Of a DNA stretch of 33,099 nucleotides, positions 1 to 8,086 are shown piece after piece. The position numbers were made by a program, and so were the translations under genes. The notes beneath the pieces are model-generated. The model ran no database searches, was not told where the DNA came from, and saw nothing but the letters and a program-made list of their open reading frames with translations. Position 1 is the stretch's first letter. Every line of letters starts with the position of its first letter. This stretch comes from JBBRWO01 sp964388455 (GTDB taxonomy: Bacteria; Actinomycetota; Coriobacteriia; Anaerosomatales; JAAXUF01). Where the stretch lies: contig CAYMAN010000024.1 in NCBI GenBank assembly GCA_964388455.1, positions 1 to 33,099 on the forward strand. The letters are read 5' to 3'.

Positions 1-180
1 GATGCTCAATCCCATGAACTGAGAGTAGACCCCCCAAATTCTTACGCGCTCGTACCGCGCAGACCAATTGCGTGCCACGCGCCGCACAGGCAGAATGCAG
101 GCATGCGAATGCGCACATCGCGCCGCCGCGTTCTGACCACTGAAGCTGACGACAAGAGCGGAGCGCCGAAGCAGATATGA
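1..180 (+). other. Left-edge region; possible tail of an upstream reading frame
   Basis: One plus-strand frame is open from position 1 and ends in TGA at 178-180. It overlaps the ATG of the next gene as ATGA, a form often seen in coupled operon genes. The frame could be the last 59 codons of a gene outside the window. Against this, codon third positions in the first half are not clearly GC-biased, unlike the real genes here, and the translation has no domain I recognise. A poor promoter match (TTGCGT at 68-73, CAGAAT at 91-96, 17 bases apart) would be the alternative reading. I cannot decide between them. Confidence 0.2.
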
Positions 181-1436
181 CGCGGCCCCTTGATGAGTAC
201 GCCACCACTAAACCGCCCGTCGGTTCTTTCAGCATCGAGGTCGTTATCGCCATGGGCGTGTTCACCACGCTGGTCTTCATCGGCATCTTCTGGCGGACGA
301 CCGTACTGGTTAACGAGGGTGCTCGTGAGCAGGCCACGTCCTACATCGATCTCATCGTTACCGCAAGAACGTGGAACGCGATGCACTCGGGCGTGTGGGT
401 GAAGAAGGGGCCCGGCGTCGCAACCAACCCGTATCTTCGCGAACTGGGCATCGAAGCTGACACCAGCACCGTCTCAGGGACGCAGTTCACACTTCGCAAC
501 CCGTCGATCATGACCAGCGAGATGTCAAAGATTGCCGACACGGAAGGGAAAGTCCGGTTCCGTCTGACGAGTCTCAAGGTGATCAACCCCAGGAACGCCC
601 CTGATAGTTGGGAGCGTTCTGTTCTGAGAGGCTTTGACAGCGATCGTCGAGAAGTCGCCGTCTCAGCAGAAGGTGCCGACGGACGCGCCATGCGTGTTAT
701 GCGACCGCTTGTCGTCGAGGACGAGTGTCTGAGGTGCCATGGAGGAGCGGGCTACGATGTGGGCGACGTCCGGGGTGCTATCTCCCTCTCGCTGCCACTG
801 GCGTCCATCGATCGCTCGCTCTATCTGGGAGGCATCGCGCTCTTTGGGGTGTATGTACTGGTCATGCTGGCCGGTGGCGCGGTGATCTACTGGCTGATCT
901 CGCGAATGAGTGCGCGTATCGAACGCTCAGAGCATGCGCTACATGTACTCGCAACCACAGACGCGCTCACCGAGTTACCAAATCGACGAACGGTGTTGCG
1001 GCGACTCGATGAGGAGCTCGCCCGAGCCGAACGATTGTCGGGCGTCATCGGCGTCATCGAACTCGACATCGATCACTTCAAGCTAGTGAACGACACGCAC
1101 GGACACCCCGCCGGAGACGAGGTCCTGCGCGAGGTCGCCAGACGTATCACCTCCGCGCTGCGCGAGTACGACATCGCCGGCCGCATCGGTGGAGAGGAGT
1201 TCCTCATCGTGGCTCCGTCGATGGACGCGGAGGCTCTCGCAGCGCTCGCCGAGCGGCTCCGGGCATGCACCAAGGGAAATCCGATAGCGCATGGTGTCAA
1301 CGAGACCGTGGTGACGACCAGTGTGGGCGCGACGCTGTCACGTCCTGGCGACACTGCCGAGGCGCTCTTCGCGCGAGCCGACTCCGCGCTGTACCGCGCA
1401 AAGGAAGCCGGCCGCAATCGCGTCGAGATCACCTGA
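177..1436 (+). CDS. Membrane diguanylate cyclase with heme-c type DUF3365 sensor
   Basis: Predicted to make cyclic di-GMP from two GTP in response to a signal sensed outside the membrane. Residues about 20-42 and 217-242 are membrane segments. The stretch between them resembles the Tll0287-like/DUF3365 sensor family and ends in a CLRCH heme-c attachment motif (184-188). The C-terminal GGDEF domain (about 255-419) has an intact GGEEF signature at 338-342. An RxxD product-inhibition site (329-332) lies exactly five residues before it, so the enzyme should be active and feedback-inhibited. A covalent heme requires export of the sensor and cytochrome c maturation, which suggests redox or gas sensing (inference). 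The ATG at 177 keeps the first membrane segment; its ribosome site is weak (GGAG about 13 bases upstream). It ends 18 bases from the convergent hydrolase gene. Confidence 0.9.
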   Translation: MTRPLDEYATTKPPVGSFSIEVVIAMGVFTTLVFIGIFWRTTVLVNEGAREQATSYIDLIVTARTWNAMHSGVWVKKGPGVATNPYLRELGIEADTSTVSGTQFTLRNPSIMTSEMSKIADTEGKVRFRLTSLKVINPRNAPDSWERSVLRGFDSDRREVAVSAEGADGRAMRVMRPLVVEDECLRCHGGAGYDVGDVRGAISLSLPLASIDRSLYLGGIALFGVYVLVMLAGGAVIYWLISRMSARIERSEHALHVLATTDALTELPNRRTVLRRLDEELARAERLSGVIGVIELDIDHFKLVNDTHGHPAGDEVLREVARRITSALREYDIAGRIGGEEFLIVAPSMDAEALAALAERLRACTKGNPIAHGVNETVVTTSVGATLSRPGDTAEALFARADSALYRAKEAGRNRVEIT

Positions 1437-1454
1437 GCACGTACTCGGCGAGCG

Positions 1455-2090
1455 TCAGGCGCGCGGCCAGAACGGGTTGAGACGCGCCTCGCGTGCGATG
1501 GTCGTATCCGGGCCATGGCCAGGATGAACGGTCGTCGAGGCATCAAGCGGCGCGAGCTGTCGCGCGATGGAGCGAGAGAGCTCACGCGAATCCCCACCGG
1601 GGAAATCTGTACGTCCCACACTTCCCGAGAAGAGGGTGTCTCCCGAGAACAGATGTGCGGCTCCTGCTGACTGCGTGGCAAGCAGGCATATCCCGCCGGG
1701 CGTGTGGCCGGGTGTATGCAAGACCGTGAGCGTGACCGCGCCCACCTCGAGCGAGTCCCCGTCGGCAAGCAAGGTGTCCGGTGCCGGTGCCGTGTGATCG
1801 AAGCCGAAGGCCGCTCCGCCGGTCGTCTCGGCGGAGGCCAGCGAACCGGCATCGTCCATGTGTGCCACCAGAGGCGCACCGGTCGCCGCAAGCAGATCAG
1901 AGACTGCGCCGATGTGATCGAAGTGCGCATGCGTGAGCACCACGTAGGCAACCGGTGCACCCTCGAGCGCTTCAATGATACGAGGAGCCTCGTCGCCCGG
2001 ATCGATGACGGCCCGCGGACCCCCGAGGTCATCGCAGATGATCCAGCAATTCGTCTCCAGTGCACCCAGAACAAGACGAGTCACCTGCAT
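1455..2090 (-). CDS. Metallo-beta-lactamase-fold hydrolase, glyoxalase II-like
   Basis: A 211-residue single-domain hydrolase of the glyoxalase II-like metallo-beta-lactamase group. The metal ligands are all visible: HAHFDH at 54-59, His129 in HTPGHTPGG, Asp151 in SGDTLF and His192 in HPGHG. The length fits the short bacterial form that lacks the C-terminal helical domain of true glyoxalase II, so the substrate (a thioester or other small ester) is not predictable. The ATG at 2090 was chosen because it is one base after the stop of the rel gene and is preceded by AGGGGGGAT. An in-frame start further upstream would lie inside rel. The tight spacing implies co-transcription with rel, as in many Gram-positive genomes where a hydrolase of this type follows rel. 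Confidence 0.88.
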   Translation of the reverse strand: MQVTRLVLGALETNCWIICDDLGGPRAVIDPGDEAPRIIEALEGAPVAYVVLTHAHFDHIGAVSDLLAATGAPLVAHMDDAGSLASAETTGGAAFGFDHTAPAPDTLLADGDSLEVGAVTLTVLHTPGHTPGGICLLATQSAGAAHLFSGDTLFSGSVGRTDFPGGDSRELSRSIARQLAPLDASTTVHPGHGPDTTIAREARLNPFWPRA

Positions 2091-2091
2091 C

Positions 2092-4308
2092 TCAGCGATC
2101 CCCCCTGCGCTTCTGCGTTCCCTCACCGGGCTGCATACGCCGCGCCTCGAACACGCCTTCGGACGTGCGGAGCTCGCGGAGAATGTGGTCGATACGGGAC
2201 AGGTCACCCAACTCGAAGAGGAATCGCATGTCGACGAGCCCATCACGATGCGTGGTCGTGGACGAGGCGAGGATGTTGACGCCCGATTCCGCGAGAGTGG
2301 ATGTGACGTCTTGGAGCAGTCGCAACCGATCCATCGCCTCGACGAATATCTCCACCTGAAACGCGGTCTCGGTTCCCAGGTCCCAGTCGACTTCGATTAT
2401 GCGCTCGGGACTCGACAGCAACTCGCGCGCGTTGGGGCAGTCGAGTCGGTGAACCGACACTCCCCGGCCCCGCGTGACGAAGCCGATGATTTTGTCACCC
2501 GGCACCGGGTGGCAGCAGTTCGCCAGCCGCACCAGCACGTCGTCGATGCCCTTCACCTTCACGCCGCCGCCGGTCTTCCTGCGCTTGGATCGCGGCGCAA
2601 TCATCGGCTGGGAAAGCGGGAAATCGGGCTCGGCCGGCTCGGGCTTGGCGACCTCTCCATCCTTCGCCATCAGCTTCAGCAGCTTGGTACCGATCTGCTT
2701 GGCCGACAGCTTCCCGGCGCCGATTCCCGCGAGGATGTCCTCGGCGTGCGCGTAGTTCATCTCATGAGCAACGGCATCGATCGCCTTCTCGGCGGCCTTG
2801 CTCCCGATTCCGAGGCCGTGCTTGCGCATGACCTTGGCGAGCTCGTCGCGGCCTCGAACCAGGTCATCCTCGCGCGTGGCCTTGCTGAAGTAGTTGCGGA
2901 TCTTGCTCTTGGCCGAGGAGGTCTTGACGATGTTGAGCCAGTCTCGCGACGGGTGGGAGTTCTTGTTGGTGAGAATCTCGATGCGGTCCCCCATCTGCAG
3001 CTCATAGCCGAGCTGGACGATCGAACCGTTCACCTTGGCGCCGACGCATCGGTTGCCGACCTCGGTGTGAATCGCGTACGCGAAGTCGATGGGTGTGCTC
3101 CCGCGCTTGAGCGAGATGACGTCCCCCTTGGGGCTGAAGACGAAGACCTCCTCTTCGAAGAGGTCGATCTTGAGCGCCTCCATGAACTCGCGGGGATCCT
3201 TGAGCTCGGTCTGCCACTCCAACATCTGGCGTAGCCACGCAAGTCGCTCGTCGAACGCATCGTCGCCGCGCGTGCCCTCCTTGTAGCGCCAGTGAGCCGC
3301 GACACCATACTCCGCGGTCCGATGCATCTCCTCCGAGCGGATCTGGATCTCGAGCGGACTGCCCGAGGGGCCGATGACCGTCGTATGCAGCGACTGATAC
3401 ATGTTGAACTTGGGCATCGCGACGTAATCCTTGAAGCGGCCCGGCACCGGTTTCCAGATGCTATGGACCGTGCCCAGCGCCCCGTATACGTCTTTGACCG
3501 AGTCGACAATCACGCGCAATGCGATGAGGTCGTAGATCTCGTTGAAGTCCTTACCCTTTTGAGACATCTTCTGGTAGACGCTGTAGAGGTGCTTGGGGCG
3601 TCCGGAGATGCGCGCAATGATGCCGATCGCCGAGAGCTCGTCATTGAGCTGGTCGATGACCTTTGCGAGATACATCTCCCGCGCCTCGCGACTTTCAGCG
3701 ACCATGCGGCTGACCTGGTGGAACCTGTGAGGCTCGAGGTAGTAGAACGCCAGATCCTCGAGCTCCCATTTGATACTCGAAATGCCAAGCCGGTGCGCGA
3801 GCGGCGCGTAGATGTCCATGGTTTCGTGCGCCTTCTCGATTCGCCGCGCCTCTGGTAGTGCGGCGAGAGTGCGCATGTTGTGCAGCCGGTCCGCGAGCTT
3901 GATCAGGATGACCCGGATGTCTTTGGCCATCGCGATGAGCATCTTACGCAGGTTGTTACTCTGCGCCTCCGACATCGACTCGAACTCGATCTTGCCGAGC
4001 TTGGTGACGCCATCGACCAACTCCGCGACCTCGTCGCCGAAGAGCGCGCGAACCTCCTCGATCGACGCCTCGGAGTCCTCGACGGTGTCGTGCAGCAAAG
4101 CGGCCTTGAGTGTGGCCGTGTCCATGTGTAGCTCGGCCAGTATGAGCGCGACTTCGATAGGGTGATTGACGAACGCCTCGCCACTCTTGCGTACCTGGTC
4201 CTTATGGGCAGCGTGAGCAAACGCGTACGCGTCGTCGAGACCGGTCAGGTCCGCGTCGGGGTTGTACGCCCGAACCTGGGCTTCTATCTGTGCAAGCGTC
4301 GCTGACAT
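2092..4308 (-). CDS. rel: Bifunctional (p)ppGpp synthetase/hydrolase, Rel family
   Basis: The stringent-response alarmone enzyme, 738 residues, the usual length for a long Rel protein. The N-terminal HD hydrolase domain has His49, HDTVED at 73-78 and the LADRLHNMRTL motif with Asp140, so the hydrolase should be active. The synthetase domain follows with GRPKHLYSVYQK (236-247) and YQSLHTT (304-310). The RFKD motif at 291-294 is the RxKD form typical of bifunctional enzymes, rather than the ExDD form of dedicated RelA synthetases. A TGS domain begins near 386, a cysteine-containing conserved segment (NCCHPVPGDKI) follows, and an ACT domain ends the protein. AAGGA lies about six bases before the ATG. 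A TACACT -10-like element about 40 bases upstream gives a likely own promoter. It is followed immediately by the metallo-hydrolase gene. Confidence 0.97.
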   Translation of the reverse strand: MSATLAQIEAQVRAYNPDADLTGLDDAYAFAHAAHKDQVRKSGEAFVNHPIEVALILAELHMDTATLKAALLHDTVEDSEASIEEVRALFGDEVAELVDGVTKLGKIEFESMSEAQSNNLRKMLIAMAKDIRVILIKLADRLHNMRTLAALPEARRIEKAHETMDIYAPLAHRLGISSIKWELEDLAFYYLEPHRFHQVSRMVAESREAREMYLAKVIDQLNDELSAIGIIARISGRPKHLYSVYQKMSQKGKDFNEIYDLIALRVIVDSVKDVYGALGTVHSIWKPVPGRFKDYVAMPKFNMYQSLHTTVIGPSGSPLEIQIRSEEMHRTAEYGVAAHWRYKEGTRGDDAFDERLAWLRQMLEWQTELKDPREFMEALKIDLFEEEVFVFSPKGDVISLKRGSTPIDFAYAIHTEVGNRCVGAKVNGSIVQLGYELQMGDRIEILTNKNSHPSRDWLNIVKTSSAKSKIRNYFSKATREDDLVRGRDELAKVMRKHGLGIGSKAAEKAIDAVAHEMNYAHAEDILAGIGAGKLSAKQIGTKLLKLMAKDGEVAKPEPAEPDFPLSQPMIAPRSKRRKTGGGVKVKGIDDVLVRLANCCHPVPGDKIIGFVTRGRGVSVHRLDCPNARELLSSPERIIEVDWDLGTETAFQVEIFVEAMDRLRLLQDVTSTLAESGVNILASSTTTHRDGLVDMRFLFELGDLSRIDHILRELRTSEGVFEARRMQPGEGTQKRRGDR

Positions 4309-4348
4309 CGAGGTCCTTCTGTGCCCGTGGCCGGAGATCTTGCAGGAA

Positions 4349-4354
4349 AGTGTA
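4349..4354 (-). promoter_or_regulatory. Putative -10 element of rel
   Basis: TACACT on the minus strand fits the actinobacterial TAnnnT -10 pattern. It would start a transcript about 34 bases before the rel ATG. I see no good -35 hexamer. The same hexamer occurs ahead of tgt, queA and folD, which is the main reason for listing it. Confidence 0.4.
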
Positions 4355-4383
4355 CCGCTCCGCGCGCTCTGATGCCGCGATGT

Positions 4384-7300
4384 CTACTCGGGGAGTATCG
4401 GGCGATTGAACCGAACCAGGAGTTCCTCCGGAGAGGTCGACAGCGCCCACTGCTTGAAAGCGGCGAAACCCTCCACCTCATCAACACCCTCCGCGTACCG
4501 AATGCTCGACTCAAGTTCAACTTTGTGGCTCGAGGGGATGAACGTGAGTCGGCGGTAAGCGCCGTGGCCCTCACCCTGAACGAACCCAAGCTCGCGAAAG
4601 ACCCCAAGCGCCGATGATATCCCGCGCTCGTCGAGCGTGAAGTCCTTCCGGCGACGGCGACAACGCTCGGCGAGCTCGGCATTCGAGATCTCGAATCCGG
4701 CTCCTTCTCGAGCGCCGATGTCACGGAGCTCGGCGTAGAGGGCCGCCATGTCGTCACGGCTTGGCGCGAGCGAGGAGAGAATCATCTCGTTGATGCGAGC
4801 GTCGCGCGTTCCGAAGAGCAGGTGAATCCGCGCCGTCGCCCCGTCGCGACCCGCTCGACCCGACATCTGGTTGAACTCGACGTCGTTGAAGGGCAGATGG
4901 TAGAGCACCACGTTGCGGATGTCGGGGATGTTGACGCCCTCCCCGAATGCGCTCGTGGACACCACGACCGCGATATCGCCGGCATGAAACGCTCTCTCCA
5001 CCGCATGACGCGCGGCGCGGGCAAGGCCGCCATTGTAGAACGCCGTGCGCATGGCGAGGGCCGGCAGTCGCTTTCTAAGCATGCGTGCTAGTTTGACCGA
5101 TTGCTCGCGCGAGTTGACGTAGATGACCGTCTTTCCCCCACCCGACACGAGGTCCACCAGATATCGGTCCTTGTCCCGGGCGTCTCGCTGATCGACCACG
5201 AGCAGGTTCTCGCGGACCGTGGGATCCAGAACTCGCTCGGTGATGCCGAGAATGGACTCGATGCTGGCTGCTGTATCCGCATCCGCGGTTGCCGTGACCG
5301 CAAGCACCACCGGATTGCCGAGAGCGGCGCGCGCCTCGCCGAGTCGTGCGTACGCGGGACGATGCCCGGCTCGCGCCATGCCGACGTGATGCGCCTCATC
5401 CACCACGAGGAATCCGATGCGGTCGTCCTCGGCAAAGCGAGATGCGTAGAGGTGGAGGAACTCGGGAGTGGTCAGCACCACGTCCAGCTCGCCCGCGCGT
5501 AGTGCCGCAAACGCCTGGTCACGCTCTGGCTGCGTGGACTCGCCGGTCACGGTACGAACCGTCAGGCCAACCCCCGCGAACGCCTCTTCCAGGTGAAACG
5601 CCTGATCAGCGACGAGCGCACGCAGGGGGTAGACGAACACGCTGGCTCTTCCGTCACGCAGCGCGGTTCTCGCCGCGTGCATGTGAAAGATGAGTGACTT
5701 TCCTCGGCCGGTCGCCATCACCGTCAGCGTACTGACTCCTGCCGCGAGGTGCTCAAGTGAACGCGCCTGTGCGTCGTGCAGTGTGCGTTCGCCGATGAAG
5801 CATCGGGTGAGTTCGGTATCGAGTTCGCCGGAAGTCAGACGCCCAAGCTCCGCGCGCCGCTCTGCACGCTGAGCCACGCGCTCGACGATGTCTTCGGCCG
5901 CGTCTCGGCGAGAAACGATGACGTTCACGCCGAGAGTCCGTCCGTCGTCGCGACCGGTGACATCGGTCACCTCGACGTCGTATGCCACCCCTGCATCAAG
6001 CGCTGGGGCGAGCACGGCCGCCAGTCGCCTGTTGAAGAACCCGACCTGCTCCCCGTGAGGGTCGAACACAGCACAGGCGTTGGAGTCGAACGGGTTGTCC
6101 GGGTGGCGCTCCAGCCTCAGCGGTGCACCGGGCTCAAGTCGCTCGAGCACCTGCTGCCGATTCTCGAAGCTGACACCGGCGAGTTTGGTGTTGAAGCACG
6201 GTGCGTCCTGGATTCCCGAGTACTCCTCACGCGCAAGGATCTCGTCGGCCTTGTCGAACAGCTCTGTGACCAGCTGATACGCCGGTGCATCCGACTCAAC
6301 GGCGGCCGGTGCAACCTCGCGCACCATCAGTTGAACGCGAGTGCGCCCGCGCCACTCGTCCACAGACACCTCGTAGGCGAGATCGACAGGCAGGTCCTGT
6401 CCCACAAGCGACTCGATCTCACCACACCGGAACATGATCGCCGGAACCGTGACCGCGCCGTCGTATGCCGAGAACCGCAAGTGGTTGCCGGTCTTGCCTA
6501 CGCGCTGTCTGCCGTTCATGAAGACTCCACGACTGGCGAGAGTCGGTGTGCGGTTTCCGTGACCGAAGGGCTGAAGCAGGGCGAACTCAGCTCCCAGCTC
6601 CACACTGACGTCCTCGAGTTCGACCTCCGCGTCGATGGTGCGCGCGGTCTCGAACTGCTCGGCTGGCAGAGTCTCGAGGTAAGCATGGAAGCACGCCGTG
6701 AATACCGGAAGATCCTCTGCTGGGAGCGCGCACCCAACCGCCGCCGCGTGTCCTCCAAAGCGCTCGAGATGGCTCGAGCACGCCTCAAGGGCGCGGAACA
6801 GGTCGACCGAGCCCACCGAGCGCCCACTGCCGCGCGCGACACCGTCCTCGATGGTGAAAAGCAACGTGGGGACGTGGAACTGCGAGGTCATTCGGGACGC
6901 GACGATACCCTTCACGCCCTCGTGCCATCCCTCCCCCGACAGCACCAGTCCCCGCTCGCCGTCGAAGCTCCGAGTCGCCATGGCAAGCGCCGCCTCGTGC
7001 AGATCGGCTTCCACGGCTTGGCGCGAGCGGTTGTGTTCGTCGAGCACGGCCGCGAGTTTCTCGGCTTCGTGCGGATTGTCGGTAAGCAACAAATCCAGCG
7101 ACACCTGGGGATCGGCCATCCGACCCGCGGCGTTAAGACGGGGTGCCAACGAGAACGCAACACCATCGGCCGAAAGCGCATCTGCGGAGGTTCCGGCTAC
7201 CGACGCGAGCGCTGAGATGCACGCCCGCGGATTTCTGCGCATCTTGTCGACGCCAGCGGAGACCAGGGCACGGTTCTCCGCCGTCAGCGGCACGATGTCG

Positions 7301-8007
7301 GCGATGGTACCGAGCGACGCCAGGTCCACGAGATCGCGCCACACGCCCGACTCACCGAGCCGGTCCCCCACCGCCTGCACCAGTTTCAGCGCCACGCCCG
7401 CGCCTGCCAGGTCGCACGACTGACAGGTGTCCGATGCCAGTTTGGGATCTGCCACCGGAACACCGGTAGGAACGCCATCGCCGGGCTCATGATGGTCGGT
7501 AATCACGACTTTGACGCCACGGCCTATCAGAGTCTCGACCTCGGGGCCGCTCGAGATACCGCAGTCCACCGTCACCACCAGATCAGGGTCGAGCGTCATT
7601 AGGCGCTCAATCGCCGCCAAGGAGAGTCCGTATCCCTCGCGAAAACGATGCGGGACAACGGCAGTGACGTGTGCGCCGAGAGCACGCAGCCCCCGGGCGG
7701 CAACGGCTGTGGCAGAGACTCCGTCGAGGTCGAAGTCGCCAAACACGACGATGTGCCAACCGGCACGCACCGCCTCCGCGACTTCGTCGGCTGCGGCGCT
7801 CATGCCAGGAATCAGCTCCGGTGACAGCCAGTCGCGGTCAAGATCCGGCGACAAGAACCACTCCACCTTGGCGGCGGTCTCGAGCCCGCGCGATGCGAGA
7901 ATGCGCGCGGTGATGCGCGAGAGGCCCGTGGACTCCGCAAGCGAATCGACCACATCGGGGTCGACCGGCATCACGTGCCATGATCTGTTGGTGGACGGTG
8001 AAATCAT
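4384..8007 (-). CDS. recJ: RecJ exonuclease fused to HIRAN domain and RecQ-like helicase
   Basis: A 1207-residue three-part DNA repair protein. Residues 1 to about 595 are a complete RecJ single-strand 5'-3' exonuclease: DFDLDG (91-96), DCG (148-150), DHH (171-173), LNAAGRM (291-297), the DHHA1-type GSGRS (393-397) and FGGHAAAVG (417-425), then an OB-like region. Residues about 603-700 resemble a HIRAN domain, with the RLERHPDNPFDSNA signature at 631-644. Residues about 735-1200 are a superfamily 2 helicase of RecQ type: ATGRGKS (765-771), DEAH (870-873), TATAD and QMSGRAGRDG (1047-1056), then a winged-helix-like C-terminus. RecJ is normally about 550-800 residues and works with RecQ as a separate protein. 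The ATG at 8007 has AGGA seven bases upstream; Met13 is an alternative. A strong hairpin ends 15 bases before the ATG. Confidence 0.93.
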   Translation of the reverse strand: MISPSTNRSWHVMPVDPDVVDSLAESTGLSRITARILASRGLETAAKVEWFLSPDLDRDWLSPELIPGMSAAADEVAEAVRAGWHIVVFGDFDLDGVSATAVAARGLRALGAHVTAVVPHRFREGYGLSLAAIERLMTLDPDLVVTVDCGISSGPEVETLIGRGVKVVITDHHEPGDGVPTGVPVADPKLASDTCQSCDLAGAGVALKLVQAVGDRLGESGVWRDLVDLASLGTIADIVPLTAENRALVSAGVDKMRRNPRACISALASVAGTSADALSADGVAFSLAPRLNAAGRMADPQVSLDLLLTDNPHEAEKLAAVLDEHNRSRQAVEADLHEAALAMATRSFDGERGLVLSGEGWHEGVKGIVASRMTSQFHVPTLLFTIEDGVARGSGRSVGSVDLFRALEACSSHLERFGGHAAAVGCALPAEDLPVFTACFHAYLETLPAEQFETARTIDAEVELEDVSVELGAEFALLQPFGHGNRTPTLASRGVFMNGRQRVGKTGNHLRFSAYDGAVTVPAIMFRCGEIESLVGQDLPVDLAYEVSVDEWRGRTRVQLMVREVAPAAVESDAPAYQLVTELFDKADEILAREEYSGIQDAPCFNTKLAGVSFENRQQVLERLEPGAPLRLERHPDNPFDSNACAVFDPHGEQVGFFNRRLAAVLAPALDAGVAYDVEVTDVTGRDDGRTLGVNVIVSRRDAAEDIVERVAQRAERRAELGRLTSGELDTELTRCFIGERTLHDAQARSLEHLAAGVSTLTVMATGRGKSLIFHMHAARTALRDGRASVFVYPLRALVADQAFHLEEAFAGVGLTVRTVTGESTQPERDQAFAALRAGELDVVLTTPEFLHLYASRFAEDDRIGFLVVDEAHHVGMARAGHRPAYARLGEARAALGNPVVLAVTATADADTAASIESILGITERVLDPTVRENLLVVDQRDARDKDRYLVDLVSGGGKTVIYVNSREQSVKLARMLRKRLPALAMRTAFYNGGLARAARHAVERAFHAGDIAVVVSTSAFGEGVNIPDIRNVVLYHLPFNDVEFNQMSGRAGRDGATARIHLLFGTRDARINEMILSSLAPSRDDMAALYAELRDIGAREGAGFEISNAELAERCRRRRKDFTLDERGISSALGVFRELGFVQGEGHGAYRRLTFIPSSHKVELESSIRYAEGVDEVEGFAAFKQWALSTSPEELLVRFNRPILPE

Positions 8008-8022
8008 ATGCTCATCCTAACG

Positions 8023-8054
8023 GACGGGACCGACACGCATGTGTCGGTCCCGTC
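8023..8054 (-). terminator. Perfect 14-bp hairpin after secF
   Basis: Positions 8023-8036 pair perfectly with 8041-8054 around a four-base GCAT loop. The hairpin lies 32 bases after the secF stop and just before the recJ fusion gene on the same strand. No T tract follows, so it is a terminator of the stem-only kind. Partial read-through into the next gene is possible, because little room is left for a separate promoter. Confidence 0.75.
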
Positions 8055-8086
8055 TCGTGTACACGTGGTGTGACGCAAGCTTCGAA

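Noticed and set aside
68..96. TTGCGT-17-CAGAAT as promoter of the diguanylate cyclase gene
   Set aside because: Both hexamers match poorly and the CA start of the -10 is rare; not enough to call.
42..386. Minus-strand open frame across the start of the diguanylate cyclase gene
   Set aside because: It overlaps a well-supported gene, its translation resembles no family, and it lacks a ribosome site.
1975..3234. Plus-strand open frame of 419 codons opposite rel
   Set aside because: Antisense shadow of a gene with every Rel motif; no expression signals and a low-information translation.
5776..7215. Long plus-strand open frame of 479 codons opposite the RecJ-HIRAN-RecQ gene
   Set aside because: It mirrors the codon structure of the real gene on the other strand, has no domain, ribosome site or promoter, and such antisense frames are expected in GC-rich genes.
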